Shown here: one piece after another, positions 23,547 through 32,320 of the stretch | Numbering within the stretch: the first letter of the stretch is position 1 | How the letters are laid out: every line of letters begins with the position of its first letter | Origin: CAWKDC01 sp044445605 | GTDB lineage: Bacteria > Pseudomonadota > Gammaproteobacteria > JABCZS01 | DNA: 43,201 bases | Direction of reading: 5' to 3' | Assembly: GCA_044445605.1 (NCBI GenBank) | Contig: JBIOEA010000019.1 | Span: 1 to 43,201 of the forward strand | The notes under the pieces: generated by a model | Seen by the model: only the letters and a program-made list of their open reading frames with translations | Told to the model about the DNA's origin: nothing | Database searches by the model: none | Position numbers and translations under genes: made by a program

Positions 23547-26207
23547 TTAAACAGTGACTGGATTTGGTTTTTCAGGATCAATGTTAAACGTCTTGATGGC
23601 CTTTGCCACCTCGACGCCATCAATCTTCCCTTCGTCAGCTAATGCCTTCAGGGTGCTAATAACAATATACTTAGCGTCTACTTCAAAAAAGTGTCGAAGC
23701 TGCGCACGTGTGTCGCTGCGTCCGTATCCATCTGTGCCCAGTGTCACATACTTGCCCGGCACAAATGCGCGAATTTGATCCGCATAACTGCGCATGTAAT
23801 CCGTTGCAGCCACGAGTGGCCCATCGAACGGTTCCAACGTTTGCGTCACATAAGGAATACGCGCAGGTTCCATCGGATGCATTCTGTTCCAACGTTCAAC
23901 GTCCAGAGCCTGGCGACGTAATTCCGTCATGCTCGGTGCGCTCCAGATCGTGCAAGAGACTTTATAATCTCTTTCGAGAATCTCAGCCGCCTTGATCACC
24001 TCTAATAGAATCGTTCCAGACCCCATCAGCTGCGCGTTGACTTTATGCTTCGCCGTCGATTTCTTGAACAAGTAAAGACCTTTCAAAATGCCTTCTCGCG
24101 AACCTTCAGGCATCGCGGGATGCGAATAGTTTTCGTTCATCACCGTAATGTAATAGAAAATATTCTCTTCGTTTTGAAACATACGGACTAAACCGTCTTG
24201 AATGATCACCGCGAGTTCATAGGCAAATGTTGGATCGTAAGAAACACAATTTGGAATCGTCGCCGACATCAAGTGACTGTGTCCGTCTTGATGCTGCAAG
24301 CCCTCACCCGCTAATGTCGTGCGGCCCGCTGTTGCGCCTAATAAGAAACCACGCGCCTGTGCATCGCCAGCAGCCCAAGCCAAATCACCAATCCGCTGGA
24401 ACCCAAACATTGAATAGTAAATATAGAACGGTAACATCGGTACGCCATGATTTGCATACGATGTGCCCGCCGCAATCCACGAAGACATCGCGCCCGCTTC
24501 CGTGATCCCTTCTTCTAAAATTTGACCTTGCTTGTCCTCACGGTAGTACATCACTTGGTCTGAATCCATCGGCTCATATAATTGGCCGACTGAGGAATAA
24601 ATCCCTAACTGACGGAACATGCCTTCCATACCGAAAGTGCGTGCTTCATCAGGAATGATGGGCACAATGAACTTGCCTAAAGCAGGATCTTTTACCAACA
24701 CATTCAGTAATCGCACGAAAGCCATGGTTGTCGATATATGACGTTCACCCGTGTCTTTCAGCAATGCATCAAATGCTTCTAGCGGAGGGATCGGCAATGA
24801 TACTTTGACTGGATTACGTGCAGGTAAAAAACCGCCCAAAGCGTTACGACGTTCCATCATATATTTTACTTCAGGACTGTCATTACCTGGATGATAATAC
24901 GATACTGACTCAACGGCTTCATCCGAAATCGGTAATTTGAAACGATCACGGAATTTTTTGAGCGACTCAATATCCATTTTCTTTTGTTGATGAGTGATAT
25001 TTTGAGCTTCGCCGGAAGTCCCCATGCCGTAACCTTTCACGGTTTTCGCCAACACAACGGTGGGTTTACCATTATCGTGCACAGCCTGATGATAAGCCGC
25101 ATACACCTTGCTCGGATCATGACCGCCACGGGTTAAGTGGAAAATTTCATCGTCGGTCCAGTGTGCGACCATGGCCGTAGTTTCAGGGTATTTACCGAAG
25201 AAATGTTCGCGCGTATAGGCACCACCACGGGCTTTGTAATTTTGATAATCGCCGTCAACACACTCTTCCATGCGTTTGCGTAACATGCCCGAGGTATCGT
25301 TAGCCAACAATGTATCCCAGTTTTTGCCCCACAGGACTTTAATCACATTCCAGCCAGCGCCTTTGAATACGCCTTCGAATTCTTGAATGATTTTGCCATT
25401 ACCACGGACCGGACCATCTAAACGTTGCAAGTTGCAATTGATCACGAAAATTAAATTATCGAGCTTTTCACGACCAGCCAGTGAAATCGCACCCAAGGAT
25501 TCGGGCTCGTCCATTTCGCCGTCGCCACAAAAACACCAAACTTTGCGATCAGCACGATCGATCAACCCACGTTGATCCAAATACTTCATGAAGCGTGCTT
25601 GGTAAATCGCCTTCAATGGCCCTAAGCCCATCGATACTGTCGGAAATTGCCAAAAGTTCGGCATCAACCATGGATGCGGGTAAGAAGATAAACCTCCGCC
25701 AGCCACTTCTTCACGAAAACGATCCAATTGCGATGCGTTCAAACGCCCCTCGAGAAAAGCACGCGCATAAATACCGGGAGCAACGTGCCCTTGGATATAC
25801 AGTAAATCGCCGCCGAAATGAGGCGTTTGTGCGCGAAAGAAATGATTGAACCCAACGTCATATAACGTGGCGCTCGAGGCAAATGATGCAATATGGCCGC
25901 CTAATTCGGGAGCGCGTTTGCCACCCCGTAATACCATGGCTAATGCGTTCCAGCGGATAATCGATCGGATCCGCTGCTCTAAGTCATCATCACCCGGCTT
26001 GCGGACTTCGTTAGGGACAGATATCGTGTTGACATAAGGAGTGGTCAGGGTTTCTGTTGAGAGGCCTTTGGATGAGGCAAGGTCATTTAGCTTGCTTAGT
26101 ATATATTGGGCTCTTTCACTGCCCTCTTGTTCGAATATGTCTTCAAGAGCAGATAACCACTCCTGCGTCTCTAATGCGTCTAATTCAGCGTCTTTCCACT
26201 CTGCCAT
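23547..26207 (-). CDS. aceE: pyruvate dehydrogenase E1 component (homodimeric)
   Basis: E1 decarboxylates pyruvate with thiamine diphosphate and loads acetyl groups on E2. The 886-aa length matches E. coli AceE (887). Visible features are the N-terminal QEWLSALEDIFEQEG, the GGDLLYIQGHVAPGIYARAFLEGRL segment, the ThDP motif FCGDGEMDEPES with INCNLQRLDGPVRGN, and the C-terminal GTDGYGRSDTRAQLRHFFEVD. The start is placed at ATG 26207 (MAEWKDAE) because GGGAGA precedes it; an in-frame ATG 12 bp upstream lacks a ribosome site. The promoter is at 26250-26278. No pdhR regulator gene is present nearby, unlike in E. coli. It is the first gene of aceE-aceF-lpdA-putA. Confidence 0.97.
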   Translation of the reverse strand: MAEWKDAELDALETQEWLSALEDIFEQEGSERAQYILSKLNDLASSKGLSTETLTTPYVNTISVPNEVRKPGDDDLEQRIRSIIRWNALAMVLRGGKRAPELGGHIASFASSATLYDVGFNHFFRAQTPHFGGDLLYIQGHVAPGIYARAFLEGRLNASQLDRFREEVAGGGLSSYPHPWLMPNFWQFPTVSMGLGPLKAIYQARFMKYLDQRGLIDRADRKVWCFCGDGEMDEPESLGAISLAGREKLDNLIFVINCNLQRLDGPVRGNGKIIQEFEGVFKGAGWNVIKVLWGKNWDTLLANDTSGMLRKRMEECVDGDYQNYKARGGAYTREHFFGKYPETTAMVAHWTDDEIFHLTRGGHDPSKVYAAYHQAVHDNGKPTVVLAKTVKGYGMGTSGEAQNITHQQKKMDIESLKKFRDRFKLPISDEAVESVSYYHPGNDSPEVKYMMERRNALGGFLPARNPVKVSLPIPPLEAFDALLKDTGERHISTTMAFVRLLNVLVKDPALGKFIVPIIPDEARTFGMEGMFRQLGIYSSVGQLYEPMDSDQVMYYREDKQGQILEEGITEAGAMSSWIAAGTSYANHGVPMLPFYIYYSMFGFQRIGDLAWAAGDAQARGFLLGATAGRTTLAGEGLQHQDGHSHLMSATIPNCVSYDPTFAYELAVIIQDGLVRMFQNEENIFYYITVMNENYSHPAMPEGSREGILKGLYLFKKSTAKHKVNAQLMGSGTILLEVIKAAEILERDYKVSCTIWSAPSMTELRRQALDVERWNRMHPMEPARIPYVTQTLEPFDGPLVAATDYMRSYADQIRAFVPGKYVTLGTDGYGRSDTRAQLRHFFEVDAKYIVISTLKALADEGKIDGVEVAKAIKTFNIDPEKPNPVTV

Positions 26208-26249
26208 GCTGTCTCCCATGCTCTATGCCGGCGCCTTAAATACCGGGAC

Positions 26250-26278
26250 ATTCTATCACAATCATGGGAGTCTACCAA
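26250..26278 (-). promoter_or_regulatory. aceE operon promoter
   Basis: On the minus strand TTGGTA (26278-26273), a 17-bp spacer and TAGAAT (26255-26250), with TGA just before the -10 box. The start point near 26243 gives a leader of about 36 nt. Confidence 0.6.
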
Positions 26279-26294
26279 AGATTTAAAGAAGTTA

Positions 26295-27155
26295 TTAGAG
26301 GAACAGCTGCCCCATCGTAGCCACCGCGATCAGCAGCACCCACATCAGCAAGCCGCGATGTATCAATGCCTGTGCAGCCAAGTTTTCAAGCCTATCCGCT
26401 TGCTGGGGCGACGTATTTTCAATGCCTATCGAGACCATGCCGCAATCCACTAAAATGTCATGCACAAAGCCCAATTTGAATGCCATTTTGTACCATGTAT
26501 CAAAACTAGCCATGAAATTACCCACCAATGTGTAGGTCAACGATACCAAACGTGACGGTATCCATGCCGCCCATCCGTGCAACCACGTCATTTGCTCTGC
26601 TTGCTTGGCGTACATCGATTCACCGTGAACCGCATTATCATGGAACCAGCTGATCATTCTATAGGTTACAGCCCCAATTGGCCCCAAAATTAGAAACCAA
26701 AACACGATCGCAAAAAAACGTTCGTGACATTGCCAAAATTCTAACTGCGTCACCGCACGGAAAAAACCCTCGTCCGTCTTGATACCCGCATCTTGCATGA
26801 ATGTTCTCAAAGACTGTTCGGCAGCTTCCGCCTTCGCTTCGTCCGCGTTTAAATATTCATCCAACTTAGATTGCAATGGCGATGTCCCTAAACAGAACAA
26901 TAAGACAGCCACCCCTAAAAAGAGTGTCACTAAATTTGCATGCAACGCCCCGAATATTTGAAGCCCGCCTACCAATAAGACAATCGGCGCCGCAATCACC
27001 ACCAGACTGGTAGGCCCTTGCCACCACGCCATCTTCTCGCAGGTTTTTTTCAGGAAATCTTCATAGAGATTGAAAAAATATTGCTGCCGTCCACGTGCAC
27101 CGATGTGCATGTAGTGATCGAGCCAGAGGCAAAGTAAAATGACAATCAGTTTCAT
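26295..27155 (-). CDS. ampE: AmpE-like inner-membrane protein
   Basis: The 286-aa protein matches AmpE (284 aa in E. coli), proposed to be a membrane sensor in beta-lactamase control with a poorly defined activity. It has an N-terminal amphipathic helix with LDHYMHIGARGRQQYFF, helices at about 55-100, a central region with QLEFWQCHERFFAIVFWFLILGPIGAVTYRM, a WIPSRLVSLTYTLVGN segment, and a final membrane helix. The open frame extends 41 codons upstream; ATG 27155 is chosen because GGATG lies just before it and the length then matches the family. It follows ampD by 49 bp and precedes aceE by 87 bp. The ampD-ampE-aceEF-lpd order is the gammaproteobacterial one without aroP and pdhR. Confidence 0.85.
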   Translation of the reverse strand: MKLIVILLCLWLDHYMHIGARGRQQYFFNLYEDFLKKTCEKMAWWQGPTSLVVIAAPIVLLVGGLQIFGALHANLVTLFLGVAVLLFCLGTSPLQSKLDEYLNADEAKAEAAEQSLRTFMQDAGIKTDEGFFRAVTQLEFWQCHERFFAIVFWFLILGPIGAVTYRMISWFHDNAVHGESMYAKQAEQMTWLHGWAAWIPSRLVSLTYTLVGNFMASFDTWYKMAFKLGFVHDILVDCGMVSIGIENTSPQQADRLENLAAQALIHRGLLMWVLLIAVATMGQLFL

Positions 27156-27204
27156 AGCTTCATCCATCCATAAAAGGAATAAACCCATTGTTACAGCAAC
27201 TATA

Positions 27205-27732
27205 TTAGAGTAGCCTAAAAAATCGATCCCAATCAAATAATGGACCCGGATCTGTCTTCCTGGAAGGCGCAATGTCACTGTGCCCCACTATCCGTTCCTT
27301 GGTAATCTTCGGATACCCCGCCTGAATCACCTTCGTGGCTTTCACCAGGGCATCGTACTGGGCATCCGTGAAGGGCGTCGTGTCACTGCCTTCCAACTCA
27401 ATACCGATCGAAAAATCATTGCAACACGTGCGGCCTTCAAAGGAGGATTCCCCTGCATGCCATGCGCGTTTCTCAAAAGGTACAAATTGTAGGATATGCC
27501 CTTGTCTGTCAATAAACAAGTGGGCGGATACTTTTAATCCCGATAAGACTTCGAAACTGGGGTGCGCCGATGTGTCTAACGTGCCCATGAATAAGGCTTT
27601 CACATGTGGCGTGCCCCACTCGCCCGCCGGTAAACTGATATTGTGAATCACCAATAACGAAATATCATCCCCTTCGCGCGCATCACAGTGCGGTGAGCTC
27701 AGTTGTTCAGGGTTGAAGGGATGAGTGGTCAT
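27205..27732 (-). CDS. ampD: 1,6-anhydro-N-acetylmuramyl-L-alanine amidase AmpD
   Basis: AmpD cleaves the stem peptide from anhydro-muropeptides in the cytoplasm during cell-wall recycling and so keeps the AmpR inducer low. The 175-aa protein has the zinc ligands His30 (LLVIHNIS), His151 (IVGHSDIAPSRKTDPGP) and Asp161, with Lys159 as expected; E. coli AmpD has 183 aa. There is no signal peptide, which supports the cytoplasmic AmpD rather than the secreted AmiD type. Its ATG overlaps the stop of the upstream membrane-protein gene as ATGA, so translation is coupled to an unrelated, unknown gene. Confidence 0.95.
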   Translation of the reverse strand: MTTHPFNPEQLSSPHCDAREGDDISLLVIHNISLPAGEWGTPHVKALFMGTLDTSAHPSFEVLSGLKVSAHLFIDRQGHILQFVPFEKRAWHAGESSFEGRTCCNDFSIGIELEGSDTTPFTDAQYDALVKATKVIQAGYPKITKERIVGHSDIAPSRKTDPGPLFDWDRFFRLL

Positions 27733-28844
27733 GGGTTGAAGGCCCTTTTCTTAACGAACACTTGGTTAAGTGGATCTGCCGCATAAGAAGCTATGGCCGC
27801 ATCTATCCGGTAGTTCTGGCAAATCTCCCGTGTAATTGTGTCAGGCTTGCCGCTATTGCGCTCAACAACCTGCTCATAAGCATAAGTCAACCCTGCCGAT
27901 TTCATAAAAAATCCCGGCTTTCCATGCGCCGCGTAGGCAGCATCAAAGGCTGTTAACAAATTCTTAACGCGCCCAGGGGCGGCACTCCAAATGATAGGTT
28001 TATTTTCTTTGTTCTTGTAATAAGCATATCGTAAATTATCACTGGCAGCATTGAGATCGTTAAATTCATTAAGCTCCATCGCAGTACCTTTACTACCGCT
28101 GTACAATGCTACTGACCGATGCTTTGGCGCCGTGATAAGAACGGTATCCGGTTGCGCTATCAATTGAGTAGGGTCATAACTGGCCCCGTCGCTATGAATC
28201 GTTTTATGTGCTGGGTCATACAGATTCGTTTGACGCGGATCTTTTAATTCAACCGCATTACCCTTCTGCGCTGCTTTCTTTGCCAAATGTAAAACAGACG
28301 CCATGCCAAAAGATAAAAACGTACTGATAATCAAGCCACCCATGGCAAGGGCACTCATCCCCCAGATACCTTCTGACATGCCGAAGGCAGTGGAAACACG
28401 CTGAAAATTATCTGCCGTCAATAGCGTATTAAAAGAGATGCTGGGGATCATTCCATAGATATTGTTCAACACAAAAAAGGTAGGAACAGCCCACACAAGC
28501 CCCATATAAAGTGCCTTGCGAGGATTATTAGCCCAAGCGGTGAATGGATTTAATACAATCAGTCCCGTTCGAGAAAGCGTGTAAATAGCAGCTGCAAATG
28601 GCAGCAGTATTAAACGCGTTAAAAAAGCGGCCATATAATGAAAAAATGCTAAGTACTTCCAAGCATTTTCTTCAGGGTCGTCGTCCTTCTTGAGTGTAGT
28701 AACACCGCTTTTAATCGGCCTATGAAATTCCCAATAGCCTTGGAATGTTTTTTTACCATGGATAAAAAAGTCGAAAAACCCTTCGAAGAGCTGACGATTA
28801 GAGTAGTCAATAACGCGAGATGCCAAATTGTCATAATGTGCCAT
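27729..28844 (-). CDS. hypothetical membrane protein, 371 aa, coupled to ampD
   Basis: No family was recognised. Three membrane helices are clear: about 70-90 (MAAFLTRLILLPFAAAIYTL), 110-130 (ALYMGLVWAVPTFFVLNNIYG) and 163-186 (MSALAMGGLIISTFLSFGMASV). The N-terminal 65 residues and the C-terminal 185 residues are soluble; the C-terminal part has many Lys/Asn and ends in KKRAFNP. The ATG at 28844 has a poor ribosome site. The stop overlaps the ampD start (ATGA). The nearest divergent gene starts 40 bp away, so the two must share a very short promoter region. Its style resembles other accessory proteins in the window (36203-37594, 39143-41350), but no shared sequence was seen. Confidence 0.75.
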   Translation of the reverse strand: MAHYDNLASRVIDYSNRQLFEGFFDFFIHGKKTFQGYWEFHRPIKSGVTTLKKDDDPEENAWKYLAFFHYMAAFLTRLILLPFAAAIYTLSRTGLIVLNPFTAWANNPRKALYMGLVWAVPTFFVLNNIYGMIPSISFNTLLTADNFQRVSTAFGMSEGIWGMSALAMGGLIISTFLSFGMASVLHLAKKAAQKGNAVELKDPRQTNLYDPAHKTIHSDGASYDPTQLIAQPDTVLITAPKHRSVALYSGSKGTAMELNEFNDLNAASDNLRYAYYKNKENKPIIWSAAPGRVKNLLTAFDAAYAAHGKPGFFMKSAGLTYAYEQVVERNSGKPDTITREICQNYRIDAAIASYAADPLNQVFVKKRAFNP

Positions 28845-28883
28845 AATCTGAAGGACCCCAAGAAGATAGAGGAAATTGAAGGC

Positions 28884-29264
28884 ATGAATACTACCATATT
28901 CTTAGCACAGTTTTTTGGTTTATACCTGTTATTAATAGCCATTCCGCTGATTGGTAATCCAACACACTTTTTCGAGCGTTATCAAGCGTGCTTCGAAAAC
29001 GAAGCTATTCAGCTTTTCTCCGGCTTCTTCCACATCATGCTCGGCTTGGTCTATATCCTCCTTCATAATATGTGGGTCAATGATTGGCGGATCCTCATTA
29101 CCTTAATGGGCTGGCTCGTCCTGCTCGAAGGCGTTTCTATCGTCTACTTCCCCGACCATACTAAAAATATTTTTCGCAAATATGTGAGGCAGATTCCGCC
29201 CTATCTCTGGGGTACCGTGTGTCTGTGCTTGAGTGGGTTCTTGATTTATAAGGGTTTTTTTTAA
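28884..29264 (+). CDS. small four-helix membrane protein, 126 aa
   Basis: Four hydrophobic helices fill most of the protein: about 5-24, 43-62, 68-90 and 105-126. Loops carry FERYQACFENEA and YFPDHTKNIFRKYV. No family was recognised. The open frame runs 54 codons further upstream, across the start of the divergent gene. ATG 28884 is chosen because a purine-rich AGAGGAAATTGAAGG precedes it and membrane helix 1 begins directly after. Divergent from the 371-aa membrane protein. Confidence 0.65.
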   Translation: MNTTIFLAQFFGLYLLLIAIPLIGNPTHFFERYQACFENEAIQLFSGFFHIMLGLVYILLHNMWVNDWRILITLMGWLVLLEGVSIVYFPDHTKNIFRKYVRQIPPYLWGTVCLCLSGFLIYKGFF

Positions 29265-29320
29265 TACATCCCTAACCAGCCAGAAATAAGCTATACTTCA
29301 AACATGCCCGCGGAGGTATG

Positions 29321-30421
29321 ATGAGTAATGGCGACAAAAGAAAGGTATTTGCAGAGCAATTGATTGAACACCTGGATAAATATATTCATTCAGGATTTTT
29401 TGGATTGATATCCAGTGGCCCAGCCCATCAACAATTAGCACTGAAAATGAAACTTGAAGCAAAAAATTATATCAATCATCCCACAGACGAAAACTGGGGG
29501 ATATTTGTCAGTGCTTTTAAAGCATTCCATGAAACATTAGAAGAACTCAAGAGTCAATCACTCTTACCGGCAATGAATAATGTTATTAAAAATAGTGCAT
29601 TTCCAGATATCATCAACGTCATCACTGATTTCAATCAGCTGAATGCGGGCGCAACTATCTTGAAAGCTGATTTGAAAATTCAAAAACCCAGCGCCGAGTT
29701 AGTGATGGCTGATTTAAGCAGACAACTACCCTTGTCTATTTCTATTGAAAAAGCGCCAGCAAGACCTCTTACAGATTTCGTCCACATAGAGACCGAAGCA
29801 AAAACAAACAAATGTGTGATCACCTCCGTGTTAATCGATGAAGGTCACGAGGTCTATGCAGACGTTCCCAATACTCCCAACAAAGCAGAGAAAGCACTCG
29901 AGGCAGTCACAAAAGAATTGGGGACATATTTAGATAAAGACAAACAAGACATGCTGCATAAAGTAGTGCCTTTTTTATGTCAACAGGGTGTGCTAGAGCA
30001 GGGACTGGTTGATTTAATGAGGCTTTTAAAAGTAAGAATACATTTAGATTCAACACAGGGGCCCGCTAATGCGTTGCCCATCAATAGCATTGACAATCTC
30101 ACCGAACAAGATATAGCCGTGTCAGATGCATCGTCCCTCACCCTCTCAGCACCCAAGCACAACATCCTACTGAATGTCAGTAAAAGTGGCTTGAACATCA
30201 CAGAAACTTATTACTTTGAAAAGTACCGAGTGACAGATGAGCGAGGTGATCTACGGGAACATTCGTTCACTACACCTGTCAAGGTGATCGACAGATTCAC
30301 TTGTGACGTGTCGGATGACGGAAACAGCGCAACCATCAAAAACCGTCAAATTGAATTCAGCGCTTCGCATGAAACGCCGAAACAGGTTGCCAGTGAAACA
30401 CCGAGACCAAAGCCTCAGTAG
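29321..30421 (+). CDS. hypothetical soluble protein, 366 aa
   Basis: No family was recognised. The first 100 residues are helical (FAEQLIEHLDKYIHSG and AFKAFHETLEELKSQS). The C-terminal 110 residues look beta-rich (SAPKHNILLNVSKSGLNI, TPVKVIDRFTCDVSDDGNSATIKN), and the tail is Pro/Lys-rich. No signal peptide or membrane helix. Two consecutive ATG codons stand at 29318 and 29321; the second is at a better distance from GGAGG (29312-29316). A TATACT -10 box lies at 29292-29297. The gene converges with ychF, their stops 4 bp apart. Effector-like by composition only. Confidence 0.7.
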   Translation: MSNGDKRKVFAEQLIEHLDKYIHSGFFGLISSGPAHQQLALKMKLEAKNYINHPTDENWGIFVSAFKAFHETLEELKSQSLLPAMNNVIKNSAFPDIINVITDFNQLNAGATILKADLKIQKPSAELVMADLSRQLPLSISIEKAPARPLTDFVHIETEAKTNKCVITSVLIDEGHEVYADVPNTPNKAEKALEAVTKELGTYLDKDKQDMLHKVVPFLCQQGVLEQGLVDLMRLLKVRIHLDSTQGPANALPINSIDNLTEQDIAVSDASSLTLSAPKHNILLNVSKSGLNITETYYFEKYRVTDERGDLREHSFTTPVKVIDRFTCDVSDDGNSATIKNRQIEFSASHETPKQVASETPRPKPQ

Positions 30422-30425
30422 GGGC

Positions 30426-31514
30426 TTAATTCGCAAACCTAAAGTGCATCACATCGCCATCTTTCGGCACGTAATCCTTGCCTTCTAAACGCCAACGGCC
30501 GGCTTCTTTCGCGCCTTGTTCGCCTTTATACTGCACAAAATCTTCATAGCTCATCACTTCTGCTCGGATAAAGCCTTTTTCAAAATCGGTATGAATCACC
30601 CCCGCCGCTTGCGGTGCCGTCGATCCCACTGGCATCGTCCACGCACGCACTTCTTTCACGCCCGCCGTAAAGAATGTTTGCAGCCTCAATAAAGAGTAAC
30701 CCGCACGAATCACACGATTTAAACCTGGTTCGGTTAAATGCATCGATTCTAAAAAGGACAGCCTGTCCGCTTCGTCAAGCTCGGCAATCTCAGATTCGAT
30801 CGCCGCACAGACGGGTACCACCAATGCATCTTCTTTTTTCGCCAATGCCGTCACCGCATCTAAATGAGGATTGTTTTCAAACCCGGATTCATCCACGTTT
30901 GCAATGTACATCATCGGCTTTGCCGTGATCAAATGTAATAAATCAAAAAATGGCTTTTCTTCTGCGGTAATAGGACAGGTGCGCGCAGGTTCACCTTTGT
31001 CGCAATGCGCCTGTAACCGCTCCAACATGCCGAGCTCAATTTTGCCCGCTTTGTCGCCGCTCTTGGCCACTTTTTGTACGCGTTGAATGCGTTTACCCAT
31101 CACGTCTAAATCAGCTAATAATAATTCTGTGTTGATGATCGCTATGTCTTCTAATGGATCAATCTTGCCTGCCACGTGAACAATATCATTGTTTTCAAAA
31201 CAACGTACCACGTGTGCAATCGCGTCAGTCTCGCGAATGTGTGATAAAAATTGGTTCCCCAATCCCTGGCCCTCTGAAGCCCCTTTCACTAACCCTGCAA
31301 TGTCTACAAATTCCATGGTCGTCGGTAATACCCGCTGTGGCTTCACAATCGCCGCCAGTGCCTCTAATCGTAAATCCGGCACAGGCACAACACCCGTGTT
31401 CGGCTCAATCGTGCAAAATGGATAGTTCGCCGCTTCAATCCCCGCTTGGGTTAATGCATTGAAAAGTGTCGATTTGCCTACGTTCGGTAAGCCTACAATG
31501 CCGCATTTAACCAT
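30426..31514 (-). CDS. ychF: redox-regulated ATPase YchF (Obg-related)
   Basis: YchF (OLA1 type) is an Obg-family P-loop protein that prefers ATP and binds ribosomes. The 362-aa protein has GIVGLPNVGKST (5-16), FVDIAGLVKGASEGQGLGNQFLSHIRE, a coiled arm, YIANVDESG instead of the NKxD specificity motif, and a C-terminal TGS-like domain ending DGDVMHFRFAN. E. coli YchF has 363 aa. The start is ATG 31514; two codons of open frame upstream begin with TTG. The ribosome site GGGG and part of the leader come from a family B repeat (31519-31561). In many gammaproteobacteria ychF follows pth; here it follows the thrS-infC-rpmI-rplT operon. Confidence 0.96.
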   Translation of the reverse strand: MVKCGIVGLPNVGKSTLFNALTQAGIEAANYPFCTIEPNTGVVPVPDLRLEALAAIVKPQRVLPTTMEFVDIAGLVKGASEGQGLGNQFLSHIRETDAIAHVVRCFENNDIVHVAGKIDPLEDIAIINTELLLADLDVMGKRIQRVQKVAKSGDKAGKIELGMLERLQAHCDKGEPARTCPITAEEKPFFDLLHLITAKPMMYIANVDESGFENNPHLDAVTALAKKEDALVVPVCAAIESEIAELDEADRLSFLESMHLTEPGLNRVIRAGYSLLRLQTFFTAGVKEVRAWTMPVGSTAPQAAGVIHTDFEKGFIRAEVMSYEDFVQYKGEQGAKEAGRWRLEGKDYVPKDGDVMHFRFAN

Positions 31515-31518
31515 GAAC

Positions 31519-31561
31519 AACCCCCGATTCGCTTCGCGAATCTTCCCCCTTTGAAGGGGGC
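31519..31561 (-). repeat. family B double hairpin in the ychF leader
   Basis: It has two hairpins: GATTCGC-TTC-GCGAATC (31526-31542) and CCCCCTT-TG-AAGGGGG (31545-31560). It shares the AACAACCCCCG edge with the copies at 9343 and 42862. On the minus strand it lies 5 bp before the ychF ATG and includes the GGGG used as ribosome site. Confidence 0.75.
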
Positions 31562-31580
31562 AAAAATCACATTAAACAAA

Positions 31581-31599
31581 GGGCGCGATAAACGCGCCC
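31581..31599 (-). terminator. intrinsic terminator after rplT
   Basis: On the minus strand GGGGCGCG-TTTAT-CGCGCCC is followed by TTTGTTTAATG. The stem is strong and the tail is T-rich. It lies about 45 bp after rplT, beyond a family A hairpin, and closes thrS-infC-rpmI-rplT before ychF. Confidence 0.6.
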
Positions 31600-31610
31600 C
31601 TTGCAGAAGA

Positions 31611-31635
31611 AGGGCGAAAGATGTTTCGCCCCTAC
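31611..31635 (-). repeat. family A hairpin downstream of rplT
   Basis: On the minus strand GTAGGGGCGAAA-CATC-TTTCGCCCT begins 7 bp after the rplT stop, in the same orientation relative to the gene as the copies at 845, 1357 and 12579. Confidence 0.8.
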
Positions 31636-31641
31636 AACCAT

Positions 31642-31998
31642 TTAATTGCGCGCTGCTTTCGCCTTCTCAACCAATGCAACAAATGCCGCATTGTCGAAAA
31701 TCGCTAAATCAGCCAGCACTTTTCTGTCCAAATCAATCGACGCTTTATGCAAGCCATCAATGAATGCACTGTATGACATGCCGCATTGACGAACACCCGC
31801 ATTAATACGCGCGATCCATAAACGACGAAATTCGCGTTTCTTGGTACGACGATCGCGGTAGGCGTATTGCCCAGCTTTGATCACCGCTTGCTTCGCTACG
31901 CGGAATACGCGTGAACGTGCGCCATAATAACCATGCGCTTTATCAAGTACCTTTTTGTGACGTTGTCGAGCCGTCACGCCTCTTTTTACTCTTGACAT
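31642..31998 (-). CDS. rplT: 50S ribosomal protein L20
   Basis: L20 binds 23S rRNA early in large-subunit assembly and in E. coli represses rpmI-rplT translation through the mRNA. The 118-aa protein has the exact length of E. coli L20 and its basic N-terminus (MSRVKRGVTARQRHKKVLDKA), followed by GYYGARSRVFRVAKQAVIKAGQYAYRDRR. ATG 31998 has AAGGAGT about 8 nt upstream. It follows rpmI by 11 bp and ends the operon. Confidence 0.98.
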   Translation of the reverse strand: MSRVKRGVTARQRHKKVLDKAHGYYGARSRVFRVAKQAVIKAGQYAYRDRRTKKREFRRLWIARINAGVRQCGMSYSAFIDGLHKASIDLDRKVLADLAIFDNAAFVALVEKAKAARN

Positions 31999-32009
31999 CG
32001 TGTGACTCC

Positions 32010-32216
32010 TTAATTCGCCAACAACAATTCTTTGATCACTTTCGCATTACTCTTGCAGAGCAATGGCTTTGGTGACCGACGCGAACGCTTTGTTTTACCG
32101 TTATCGCCTAAAAAATTATGCGAACGGTTAGCAGCACGGAACTTCACACGGCCTTTCGCCGTCACACGGAAACGCTTAGCTGCGCCCCTGTGCGATTTCA
32201 TCTTTATCTTTGCCAT
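32010..32216 (-). CDS. rpmI: 50S ribosomal protein L35
   Basis: The 68-aa protein begins MAKIKMKSHRGAAKRF, the L35 signature, and ends KSNAKVIKELLLAN; E. coli L35 has 65 aa. The open frame extends 17 codons upstream, but ATG 32216 has AGAGG about 9 nt before it and gives the family length. It lies between infC (104 bp upstream) and rplT (11 bp downstream). Confidence 0.97.
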   Translation of the reverse strand: MAKIKMKSHRGAAKRFRVTAKGRVKFRAANRSHNFLGDNGKTKRSRRSPKPLLCKSNAKVIKELLLAN

Positions 32217-32320
32217 TTCATTTACCTCTTTGCCTGTTTGGTTTCTATTAAAAACAAACTGCGGCACAGGCTAAAAACTGCTGCTTTCGCATCCAGTAGC
32301 ACAAGTTGGCTCAGTGACCT

